Shown: piece by piece, positions 1 through 7,545 of the stretch
Layout of the letters: each line of letters starts with the position of its first letter
Numbering within the stretch: the first letter of the stretch is position 1
Source: Euperipatoides rowelli
Taxonomy: Eukaryota; Onychophora; Udeonychophora; Euonychophora; Peripatopsidae
Strand: one strand, 5' to 3'
Assembly (NCBI GenBank): GCA_003024985.2
Contig: PXIH01S0032332.1
DNA: 10,291 nt
The notes under the pieces: generated by a model
What the model saw: only the letters and a program-made list of their open reading frames with translations
What the model was told of the DNA's origin: nothing
Databases searched by the model: none
Made by a program: the position numbers and the translations under genes

Positions 1-1
1 T

Positions 2-211
2 AATTTAATAAACTATTTCTACATAGGTCATATAAAAGACCCAATGGTTCCAGAGTATTTTATGATGTCATCACTAGTAAACAGTAGCACGCAATTAGCA
101 ATCTTTCATAGCATAGAATCAACCACGTTAACAAGTATGGATCAAGTTCTATTGTTTCCGTTTATTTGGTTGATAACTAGACTACTTAATTTAACTCATT
201 ATGGAGGGTGA
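2..211 (+). other. Open frame running in from the left edge, unknown
   Basis: This frame is open from the window edge to a TGA at 209-211 (69 codons), with an in-frame ATG at 44. The conceptual protein is mixed in composition, with a hydrophobic stretch near its end (LLFPFIWLI). A possible 3' splice site (TTTCTACATAG) ends at about 25, so part of it could be an exon, but a second frame is also open for a short distance there. I recognise no family. In AT-rich DNA a 69-codon open frame is uncommon but can arise by chance. It could be an exon end, a transposon fragment or noise. Confidence 0.15.
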
Positions 212-383
212 AGATATTTTAACTATACGATTCAAGAGTCATAATTCCTTGCCATGGAAGTGGAGATAGTGACAGTGACGTGAAGATAGTGACAGAGAAT
301 CATCTTCTGCTGGGACCGTAATAATTATAGATGAACATGAGAGACACACTCACACAGACTATCATAATTTAAAAATTAATTAA
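201..383 (+). pseudogene. Coding-like acidic and His-rich fragment with stops and a short tandem duplication
   Basis: From the ATG at 201 the frame runs 22 codons, meets three stops (267-278), then reopens in the same frame from 279 to a TAA at 381-383. The second part reads as a Ser/Asp/Glu-rich stretch (EDSDRESSSAG), then hydrophobic TVIIIDE, then a His/Arg-rich end. A 15-base unit beginning TGRAGATAGTGACAG occurs at 261 and 281, a 20-bp step matching 14 of 15 bases. This duplication shifts the frame and repeats the Asp-Ser pairs. The composition is more like real protein than the surrounding A/T DNA, so I read it as a possible broken coding end. I recognise no family. Confidence 0.2.
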
Positions 384-1403
384 ACATAAGGTATTTAAAT
401 AAAGAATATCAGTATTAAGGTTTAAAACATTGATGCACTAAAAGTAAAAATTATTTGCATACACAAAAAATATAAATACAATATTGTTTTCCTTATATAA
501 TAAATCACTGAACGTTATTGTTTCTGGTGATTTACCTACTGTATTAGAAAGCTAGAAAAATAATGAAATACAACTTAATTCTGTAGAGTAGCGCCATCTA
601 TCATAAGCTTTTCATTCCAGGACTTTCTTTTGCAATTGACATTTTTGTTTAGCCTACCAATATTATTATGAGGCTTATTAAAAGAAATAATTTGAAATAC
701 AATGTGTAATGTGAATCATTAAAGACCTTAATCCTGTTTTAACAGAAACATATTTTTTTTAATAATGTAATAATCTAAAAAATATTAGGAGGGTGAGATT
801 CCTTTCTGCAAAAAAATAATAATACAATAATAGGATATGGTTGGCCTGTGTTTGTTAGAAAAAATAGTTTACATGTTTTTCAAACATATTTTATATATTA
901 AAATAACAAGCAAAATGACAATAAAGAATAGGCAAATTGGTATTACAACAATGCCTCACAAAACCATTAAACATAAAACCAAAGATCTAAAATAGATCAA
1001 GAGCAAAATTTGAAAAAAGTTCTTAATATAAAAAAAACAACAAAAACAATAAGCATCAGTATGATGAAAAAAAAATCTATACAAAAAATTTAATGCAAAA
1101 ATTTAATCAAGTGATTATTCCATTTTCTAACAGAATTTCGTTCATTTATAGTGTCGATACTTTACATCTGAATCAAACATTTGCTTGAACTGTATTATAA
1201 AAAAAAAATACTTTGGATTAAGGTTCATATTATCAAAAAACCTTAAAACATTTGATTCTCCATTCTAAATAGATACTAAAAACTATTAAAAATAACACAT
1301 TAGCATCATAATTGAATAATTCAAACAAATTGTCAACATTCAAAAGAATCAGCTAATTTACCAATATTTAGCTAGCTATACATCATTTTTTCTGCTATTC
1401 TTT
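384..1403. other. No gene recognised; AT-rich, may contain the 3' untranslated region of the LINE
   Basis: I see no supported coding region here. The stretch is dominated by A and T runs. It lies directly downstream, in the - strand sense, of the LINE ORF2 stop at 1404-1406, so its right part is probably LINE 3' untranslated sequence. The element's true end was not found: there is no clean terminal poly(A) (it would appear as T on the + strand) with a flanking target duplication. The T8 run near 750-760 is one weak candidate. A G/C-containing island at 586-601 contains GCGCCATCTA (591-600). Confidence 0.3.
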
Positions 1404-1560
1404 CTATAATTCCTGGACTAAAATATATCTACATTCAAAAAGAATATGATTAATTGTTTCATACACATCACATAATGGACAATTCAGAGAAAGCCTCAAG
1501 TTTCTAGCATTCACTAATACAGAGTGAACAGGAAGCAAATTTGAAAAAAACCATATTAAA
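1404..1560 (-). pseudogene. C-terminal C-x2-C-x7-H-x4-C motif of LINE ORF2
   Basis: A continuous frame of about 50 codons ends at the TAG at 1404-1406. It begins with WFFSNLLPVHSVLVNARNL and contains CPLCDVYETINHILFEC at 1431-1481, a C-x2-C-x7-H-x4-C zinc-binding motif with the ET-x2-H core typical of the C-terminal end of many LINE ORF2 proteins, where it is thought to help bind RNA. All four ligand residues are intact. This is one of the cleanest parts of the element and gives a firm 3' coding limit. Confidence 0.8.
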
Positions 1561-1602
1561 AAAAATTAAGCCTCCTGTTTTAACAAATACAAAATTAGAT
1601 TT

Positions 1603-2281
1603 TTAAATTTTTTTATACACTGCAATATTATGGCTTACAGGAGACTTAATTACATATACACTAAATACCATTTTATAATTAATTTTAGAAATAAAAGTCA
1701 AATTAACAGTATCTATAATATTAAAAATCTCATCTAATGCTGTTATAGTAGCAGCAGAACGTGAAATAACTTTTCTTAATAACCCATACATAAACTGTGC
1801 AAAGAGAAAAGGTGAGCTAAATAGAGGAGGGGGTAGCAGTAGAATGTACTGGCATAAATCAAAATTTTTACTATAGAAAAGAAAAGGCACAATTAAACAA
1901 CACTACTTTACTAACGAACTGAATCAAATGCAAATTTAAACCCCCTTTCCTTTATAAAGAGGGCAGTAACTCTTCTAGTAGCAAGAATACATCTTCTATT
2001 CCATCTAAACTTATTATAGCAAACATTAACGTTCTCAAAAAAATAAATCTTAAATTTTAAAATGAGGAAACAAAAAAGATATCCTCGGGAGCAAATAACT
2101 TGCACTCTCTGATATAAAGACAAATTGTTAGCAATAATAGCTTTAATTTATCATTTAGAAAAACTAAAAAATCATTCTGCACTTGAGTTTTAACTGCCTG
2201 CCTAATAAAGGGAAAAGGTACACAAAGGAATTTCTTAGGGGCAGAAACTTCCAACCCATGTAGAACTTTAAAACTAAATAA
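1603..2281 (-). pseudogene. Thumb and post-RT region of LINE ORF2, poorly preserved
   Basis: This region lies between the NGMTIN block and the C-terminal zinc motif on the same strand. Open stretches include APKKFLCVPFPF with LNDKLKLLLL (2057-2254), where many LINEs have their DDKL-like thumb segment. Another stretch reads CYNKFRWNRRC...TALFIKERGFKFAFDSV (1911-2123), similar in layout to the helix and LGVS-type segment followed by ELGRYP in LINE C-terminal regions. The stretch 1603-1890 may also belong here (LRKVISRSAATITALDEIF), but I cannot align it to a known block. Assignment rests mainly on position and strand. Confidence 0.45.
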
Positions 2282-3625
2282 TGGGCTTAGAATGATTAAT
2301 AGTCATACCATTACCATAACAAAATTAGTAAATCACTTTCAATATGTTGTTACATAAACTATAATCACTAACAAAAATCACAATGTGTTGACAAACTCAA
2401 AATATCTATATAAAAATTTTCATTTTTGAAATTTAACCAAAGATTTAGCTTTTTAACACCAATTAACAAACCATTTATATAAAGAGTAAACAAAAACATG
2501 GACAAATAGACCCCTGGGAAATCCCAGAATTAACAGAAATATCTGCCAGTAATTTGTTATTAACCTTAAGGTATAAAATCTTATTGATAAGGTATTTAAT
2601 GAGACCATATGAAAGATTAGAATGCCCCCAAGTTTTAATAATTATTTTACAAAGGCTCAAATGATTTACAGTATCAAATGCCTTTTGTATATCCAAAACG
2701 ATTAAAGCAACTATGTTTGCATTTATACGTCTTAATCAAATGCTATCAGAAATAAGGATAGGCCTATACATTATAGCCTACAACCATGAATAGGCCTATT
2801 TTTTAATGCAAATTGTTATGGAATAATAATGTTATCTAAACTGTAAATAAGTTTATTATATAAAATTCTAGAAATTTTTTTTAGAATCACAGTCAATAAG
2901 GGCAATAGGTCTAATATCATTAAGGTTCAAAATATAATTGGGATTATCTTTACATTTAGAAAAAAATAATAAAAAAAGCCTTGATGAAATACATTTTACA
3001 CATAATCACATTCACATACTTATTGAAAAATCTTAACAATATGGGAAACAGAATGAAATCAAATCTTTTGTATAATTTATATGAAAAAAAAGTCAGGTCC
3101 ACCCCCAATATATTTATTTAATTGCTTAAAAGCTGTATCAATATCACTAATATCAATAACAAAATTGTATGGTGAATCTTTATGTACACAAGAAGGCAAC
3201 ACATTAATGTAACTACTTAACTGTCAGACAGTATTAGTACAAGAAAACAAGTTGAAAACAAAAGTAAAAATAAAATTCAGTAGAACCCTTCCTGCAAAAT
3301 TTTGCTTACCATCAGTTAAGAGAGAAATATTTTTATTAACTGGTTTCTTCACAAATGCATAATTCGAAAGTTTCATAAGATCGTTTTTACTATTAACAAA
3401 GTATTTTCTAAACACCAAATACTTTAAAATCTTGTCCTTATTTTGTTCAATGATATTAATTTGCTTTTTCAAAAACAGTTAATTATTCATTTTCCTTAGT
3501 ATTCTCAACATTAACTGTTGAGAGGGAATCAATATTTTTTCAATAATCCCACCCTCTGAAATAAAAAAAAACTGAGAATTTTTTTTCAGAAAATATTCAG
3601 TCATATCCTGTTTGAATTCCAACCA
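2282..3625 (-). pseudogene. Linker and reverse transcriptase domain of LINE ORF2, decayed
   Basis: The linker begins QWLEFKQDMTEYF (about 3625) and stays in one frame to 3080, broken only by a TAA (3479-3481) and a TGA (3224-3226). It ends in the reverse transcriptase entry block DIDTAFKQLNKYIGGGPD (GGGPD at 3092-3106). After a one-base slip come KLYKRF, DIRPIALID (2892-2918, equivalent to YRPIAL), SRILYNKL and QFALKNR, LDIQKAFDTVNH (2661-2696, palm motif A), SVNSGISQGS (motif B, SGVPQGS-like) and LYINGLL. The catalytic YADD box is not recognisable: the expected place, just before VIFVSDYS (ends near 2381), is scrambled. NGMTINHSK (2285-2311) follows, as in other LINEs. The reverse transcriptase is therefore dead. 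Confidence 0.85.
2758..2799. repeat. Pair of ATAGGCCTAT palindromes
   Basis: The 10-bp perfect palindrome ATAGGCCTAT occurs at 2758-2767 and again at 2790-2799, where it extends to the 12-bp AATAGGCCTATT. The copies are 32 bp apart and lie inside the LINE ORF2 relic, between QFALKNR and motif A, where the reading frame is lost. Related TAGGCCT cores occur near 8699 and 9497. Confidence 0.6.
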
Positions 3626-3680
3626 TTGAAAACAAAAAACTTCTTGAAGATTTTGCTAAAGTATAAAAAAACATTATAAT

Positions 3681-4355
3681 CTAGCATAAAAATAAAATCA
3701 GGAAGCAACTGATATCCCTTTCTGTCAAACTTACAAAATTTGTCAACTGATTCAACATCATAAAATTTTTTAAAGCATATGCATTCAACAATGAATGATC
3801 AGAAAATGGCACAATACAAAATACAAAAAATGCATCCAAACATAGCTGTGGAGACATAAATATATAATCAATAGTAGACTGGGAATTCACTCCATATCTT
3901 TGTAAGATGATCTTGCAAATCAAAGAATTAAGAAATATTCATTAAATAAAAAAATTGACAATATTTCCTAAACTCATACAATTTTTTAAAGTTAAAATCA
4001 CGGCAAAAATATAATATTCATGGCATTCTTAGGTGTTTTACTACAAATAAACACTAAAAACATGTATTCTCTGCCAAATTATTGCTAGCATAATAATTAA
4101 TCAAAACAAATTTTTTGTTCATATATAAAAAAGTGGGAATAATAAAACTATCATTGCTATAAATTTTCTGTATGTCCAAAAAAGCATTATTTGCTAATAA
4201 AAATAAAATAACTACATTTTTAGCAGCTTTCACAACCTGATGTTTAATAACATGGAAAAAGGAATTAAAGACATATCAATTTTTGAATTATAGTTAATTT
4301 TGTCTCCTGTAAGCACATAATAAACTTTTATCAACAAATAACCTAAACACCTTCT
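3681..4355 (-). pseudogene. APE-like endonuclease domain of LINE ORF2, decayed
   Basis: Open frame 4054-4355 reads YYVLTGDKI near its start, matching the LTET position of apurinic-type LINE endonucleases, then KHQVVKAAKN and later KKFVLINYYASNN, which fits the conserved LI-x-YY-x-PPN strand. After a frameshift, RDFN at 3991-4002 occupies the place of the GDFN motif. Open frame 3681-3923 then gives STIDYIFMSP, the usual SRIDYI block, and FSDHSLLNAY, matching the terminal SDH motif that carries the catalytic His. The order and spacing are those of the family. Changes in LTET and GDFN, stops and frameshifts indicate loss of activity. The extreme N-terminal part is not recognisable. Confidence 0.72.
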
Positions 4356-4579
4356 TTAATTTATATGCAGAGTTAATCTGCACATTCAGTGAGGCTACTA
4401 AAAAGGACAAATTCATAAAAAAATTACAAAAAGAAATAAAAATTTATATAAAATAACATAACACCTGTAAGACTCAAATACAGTTCACCAATACAAAGCA
4501 TCACTACTAACCCAACCTAGATATTTTGTAAAATAATTATTTTGAACATTAGCCATCCCACAAAAGTTCACACTACTTT

Positions 4580-5735
4580 CTACTTATGATATCTTCTTGT
4601 TCTTTTGCAACTGTCAATAATATTACTATCATTCTCAAAGAAATTTAAATATTGTTAGTTAAAGATATTTCAGAACCTGACACAGATTCAGGTAAATTCT
4701 CCTAAAGTAACTCTTATCTTGCTGTTGAGTAACAATTTCACTATCAACTATATTTTGATCATCCTGTATAGCAGAGCTTTTAGCAGATGGAGCCAAATTT
4801 GTAAAATTTAAATAGAACTCTTCTGCAGAAACCTAAAATTGTTTCTGATCAATTGAAATATTAGAAAAGTCAGGGGAATCCATACAGTGATCATAATCAA
4901 GTAAAAACAATTTTGCTTATTGACGTCTTCATAAACCTCAGAAACCAAATTTTGAGATGCTTCCATTTTAGCAGCATATGTGACTTTACAAGTATGCTGG
5001 GCCTTACAAAAGGCTTTACAAGTATTGCAAAAGCTAAACTCACATTCACTCACAAGGTAACCAGTCCCACATCAATGATAGCACGTTTCTGATGCCCTTG
5101 AATTCTAAAAAAATATTTAACATTGTTAAATGAATAGGCTATACAACAGGAAAATCTTCAACACCAATTCCATCATTCAGCACAAGTTAAACCGTTATAC
5201 CAGAGCAGTCTTAAACTCCACATCTTCTGGCAAATTTGACTTTATACTCATAATAACATAATAACAGCTTTAAGAAAGCTGCAAATTTTTTCTGAGTCAA
5301 ATCCACAGGAACATTTTCAGTAGTTATTTTGACAGTTTTGTCATTATTCTTGTCTTTTACATAAGTAACTTCAGAAAAGTGAAACGTAAAGTCTTCCATA
5401 AAGTTTTTCGAATTTTCCTTCCTGCCAAACTTTAAAAAAAAAAAAAAAAGAGTTATTTGGTAATACAAAATATTGCATTATCACTTTAATGATCCAAAAG
5501 AAATTAAAACTTTCTATAAGTCTTTGAGACTTACCTTTAAAAACTTGTAATCCTTAGCACATGTAAAAATAAAGTAATCTTCAAGTAAGGGCCAAAACAC
5601 CCCAAGCCAGAATTTAAGTTTAGCTTGAAACTTTTCTCCAGAATCCACTTTTTCACCATTATTAATAAAAGTCAACTTAATCTGCACTTCAGAACCAAAT
5701 TGAGTAAAATTATAACTTGATACTTCCATATTCAT
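4580..5735 (-). pseudogene. LINE ORF1 relic, gag-like with RRM-like region and CCHC-type knuckles
   Basis: The proposed start is the ATG at 5735, preceded by GCTGCC and by an in-frame stop further upstream. The frame is open for 67 codons to 5535, is interrupted by a 105-bp segment, and resumes in phase at 5429 for 72 codons to a stop at 5211. The second part contains VKITTENVPVDLTQKKFAAF, which resembles the RRM-like nucleic-acid-binding part of gag-like ORF1 proteins. After decayed sequence come two Cys/His clusters (4988-5083) that I read as worn zinc knuckles: CYH-stop-CGTGYLVSEC and CNTCKAFCKAQHTC. A frameshift follows, then an acidic Ser/Gln-rich tail (to 4659 in one frame) and a basic end (KRTRRYHK) with a stop near 4580. 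ORF1 proteins of this kind bind element RNA in ribonucleoprotein particles. This copy has several stops and frameshifts. Confidence 0.7.
5430..5534 (-). other. 105-bp intron-like segment inside LINE ORF1
   Basis: On the - strand the upstream open frame ends ...AAG at 5535 and is followed at once by GTAAGT (5534-5529), a strong 5' splice consensus. The segment ends with a T16 tract and AAAG (AG at 5431-5430), after which the next open frame starts at 5429. Joining 5535 to 5429 keeps the reading frame (phase 0) and gives one continuous 139-codon frame. The 9-base TTTTTAAAG is present both just before the segment and at its right end, as expected if it was inserted with a short target duplication, although this repeat is low in complexity. 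It could be a real spliceosomal intron, an introner-like insertion or coincidence. Confidence 0.5.
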
Positions 5736-5933
5736 GGCAGCAATATTCTTATTATTAATAAACTTATACTTATTATGAAATTATCTGACTCAAAGGCCAG
5801 TAAAGGCAACNAACGCAACATAATAAAGAGAGCTGAAGAGTGATCTTTTAATGTGAACATTCATAAATGTCCCCAAGCTGAACTGTGATAATAAATTAGG
5901 TGATTTTAAATAAAAAAATCCTTCAGACTGCTG

Positions 5934-5970
5934 CTACAGCCCACCATTCAACTAACTGAGCTTTGTAAGG
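5934..5970 (-). pseudogene. tRNA-Tyr-like 5' half (pseudogene or SINE head)
   Basis: On the - strand, from 5970 down to 5934, the sequence starts CCTTACAAAGCTCAGTTAG and ends GGTGGGCTGTAG. From memory of animal nuclear tRNA-Tyr genes this follows the 5' acceptor strand, box A (TAGCTCAGTTGG), D arm and anticodon stem up to the GTA anticodon, with about 8 differences in 37 bases. Many tRNA-Tyr genes have an intron one base after the anticodon; here unrelated sequence (CAGCAGTCTGAAGG and a T run) follows at about that point. No box B or 3' half is visible, so it is not a functional tRNA. It could be a broken gene, a retroposed half or the head of a tRNA-Tyr-derived SINE. Confidence 0.5.
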
Positions 5971-6507
5971 TACATATAATTACAAGAAGTAATACACTCT
6001 ATTGTTTGATAAATAAAATGTCATTTCTTTAATGGTTCGAAGTGGCCTTATAAATAAACACTAGTCATTCCTGGACATTTTATCATAACTAATAAAGTTA
6101 CAACTAATCAAGTACCAGTACATGATATAATGATGAATGCAAAAAATTCTAACACTTGTGGTACAGATATATGATATCATACAATTTCATTAAATTACAC
6201 ATAACATTCTTCTTACCTTATCAAATTATAAAATACTCTCTGGATCATTGTTTTGTTGCACAATCTTGGAAAGATTCTATCATTCTGCTGAAATTAAAGA
6301 TGGCAATCATTCATTTACCTCCCAATATGTCATAAGTAAATTACTAAAAAATAATTTGTAGACAAACTAAGTAGAAATATTACTCAGGTAAATATCTCAT
6401 ATTTCCAATTTTGATTCAGGAAGGGTATTGTATTTCCTGACAACTTTATGTATACAATGAATGTCGTAACTAAATCTATGGAAAAAAGTTTTTTTCAGTC
6501 ATCATAG
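5971..6507. other. No gene recognised; AT-rich
   Basis: I see no supported coding or RNA feature. The right end probably belongs to the upstream, decayed part of the + strand LINE whose reverse transcriptase becomes readable at 6508, but no N-terminal reverse transcriptase or endonuclease motif could be recognised here. Confidence 0.3.
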
Positions 6508-7154
6508 AAAGATCAAACAAAAGCTTTTGACTATATACACAACAAACGTCTTAATAAAATGACTAAACAAAAAATAAATTCTGACTTATTCGCATGGATT
6601 TATAAATTCTTATATAATAAATACTTTAAAGCCTCTATAAATGGCAATTTATCGAATAATTTTAAAATTAGAATGGGACTCTTTGCTGCTACTCTATTTA
6701 ACATTTATATTTCCAATTTACCTAAAATAATAACAATCACATATTAAATTCTGATGACTTTAAAATTATAATAGAAATAACAAATTATTCTGATTTGGTG
6801 GTGATTCGGAATGATCTGGTCATGGTCTGACAATGTCTGAGATCCAATGGATTTCATGTTAATTATTTTAAAACAGTATAATTATATAGTCTGGAAAAAA
6901 TATTGATTTTGATATTCACATGTCAATAAACCCAAAAATAAATAAATTACATTAAATTACTGACTTAGGGATTGTATTTGATAATCGTCTTACCTTTANC
7001 ATTCATGCTAATCTTCTTAATAAAACGATAGTATACTGTAAATGTTTATTATGTTCTTTAATTTTCCCATTATGACGATTTCATTGTTACATCTATTTAT
7101 AAAACATACAGTATTATTCAAAATTATTGTCACTCACTTGATTTTGTTTTTTAA
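6508..7154 (+). mobile_element. Second LINE relic: reverse transcriptase palm and thumb
   Basis: The frame 6508-6747 contains KAFDYIHNKRL (KAFD at 6520-6531, palm motif A), then WIYKFLYNKYFKASINGNLS and MGLFAATLFNIYISNLPKII, matching the LINE blocks for the fingers helix, the (L/V)NG strand and PQGS...LFNIYINDLP. A frameshift leads to HILNSDDFKIIIEI (6741-6782), where SDDF (6750-6761) takes the place of the catalytic [FY]ADD. SNGFHVNYFKT follows (6843-6875), then in a third frame DLGIVFDNRLTF (6962-6997), the DLGV-x-FD thumb block, and HYDDFIVTSIYKTYSIIQNY to a stop at 7152-7154. The direction is opposite to the large LINE, and the sequence is different enough to be another family or subfamily. 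It is truncated at both ends and broken by at least two frameshifts. Confidence 0.75.
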
Positions 7155-7156
7155 AC

Positions 7157-7189
7157 AATACATATATTCATTCTTTGAATATATGTATT
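7157..7189. repeat. Perfect 14-bp inverted repeat with 5-nt loop
   Basis: AATACATATATTCA (7157-7170) is followed by TTCTT and its exact reverse complement (7176-7189). It lies at the end of the second LINE relic and is followed five bases later by another palindrome. In AT-rich DNA some palindromes arise by chance, but 14 perfect pairs with a short loop is notable. Confidence 0.7.
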
Positions 7190-7193
7190 AAGG

Positions 7194-7228
7194 TCAATTG
7201 GAAGAATTATTCGAATAATCTTAATTGA
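7194..7228. repeat. Imperfect long palindrome around ATTATTCGAATAAT
   Basis: The core ATTATTCGAATAAT (7206-7219) is a perfect 14-bp palindrome. Its outer arms, TCAATT...AAG on the left and CTT...AATTGA on the right, also pair if three extra bases on the left are looped out. With the preceding inverted repeat it makes a double-hairpin region at the 3' side of the second LINE relic. An A-rich tract (7272-7309) follows. Confidence 0.6.
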
Positions 7229-7229
7229 A

Positions 7230-7545
7230 AAACAAAAGGATATTTTTATAAATATTTGAAAATAGAATAATTATAACTATAAAATTAAAAAATTAAAAAA
7301 AAAAAAAAATACTTTAATCAATATAAAGGATTGCATAAAACCATTCAATTTTGTTGTCTGTCATTTTTCTTTAAATATTTTAACCGGCAAAAGAGATGCA
7401 TAACCTAAATATACATTTTAAATTTCTGTGATAAAAAAAAAGGTCTTAATTTAATATCATCAAATAAAAAATTTATTTCTAATGTTCAAAATAACAAAGA
7501 GAGAAATAAGAACTATACAACAAAGAATCACTTATTTTGTAATAC
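7230..7545. other. No gene recognised; contains an A-rich tract
   Basis: There is no supported gene. The tract around 7272-7309 is almost pure A with TTA interruptions and a run of about 14 A. It could be the A-rich 3' tail of the + strand LINE relic, but no target-site duplication was found to prove this. Confidence 0.3.

Larger units (their letters stand above)
1404..4556 (-). pseudogene. LINE ORF2 relic (endonuclease - reverse transcriptase - C-terminal zinc motif)
   Basis: The likely start is the ATG at 4556-4554, 23 bp after the last stop of ORF1, and the last coding block ends at a TAG (1404-1406). The span of about 3.15 kb matches the usual size of a LINE ORF2 of roughly 1,000 residues. 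It encoded the nicking endonuclease and reverse transcriptase used for target-primed reverse transcription. The reading frame survives in pieces: 4054-4355, 3681-3923, 3482-3625, 3080-3478 with one internal TGA, 2661-2735, 2475-2696, 2057-2254, 1911-2123 and about 1404-1560. The separate domains are described in their own entries. Multiple frameshifts, including one in a T8 run at 3084-3091, make it non-functional. Confidence 0.82.
1404..5735 (-). mobile_element. Nearly full-length decayed non-LTR retrotransposon (LINE), APE-type
   Basis: Reading the - strand from high to low coordinates gives LINE coding blocks in the expected order: gag-like ORF1 with Cys/His knuckles, then endonuclease motifs (LTGDK, VLINYYASNN, RDFN, STIDYIFMSP, FSDHS), a linker, reverse transcriptase blocks (GGGPD, DIRPIALID, LDIQKAFDTVNH, GISQGS, LYINGLL, NGMTIN) and the C-terminal CPLCDVYETINHILFEC. 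The total coding span is about 4.3 kb, a normal size for a two-ORF LINE. The frame shifts repeatedly and stops are present throughout, so the copy is dead. A gag-like ORF1, an APE-type endonuclease and a C-terminal CCHC motif together suggest a Jockey/I/R1/CR1-like group; I cannot assign the clade. Outer ends and target duplications are not identified, so the limits given are coding limits. Confidence 0.88.

Noticed and set aside
63-73. TGATGTCATCA as a CRE/ATF-type regulatory site
   Set aside because: It is a short near-palindrome with one mismatch to TGACGTCA and no promoter context.
5081-5083. B-box or PHD-type zinc finger reading of the Cys/His cluster in ORF1
   Set aside because: Spacing fits worn CCHC knuckles following an RRM-like region better, and the place within a LINE ORF1 supports that reading.
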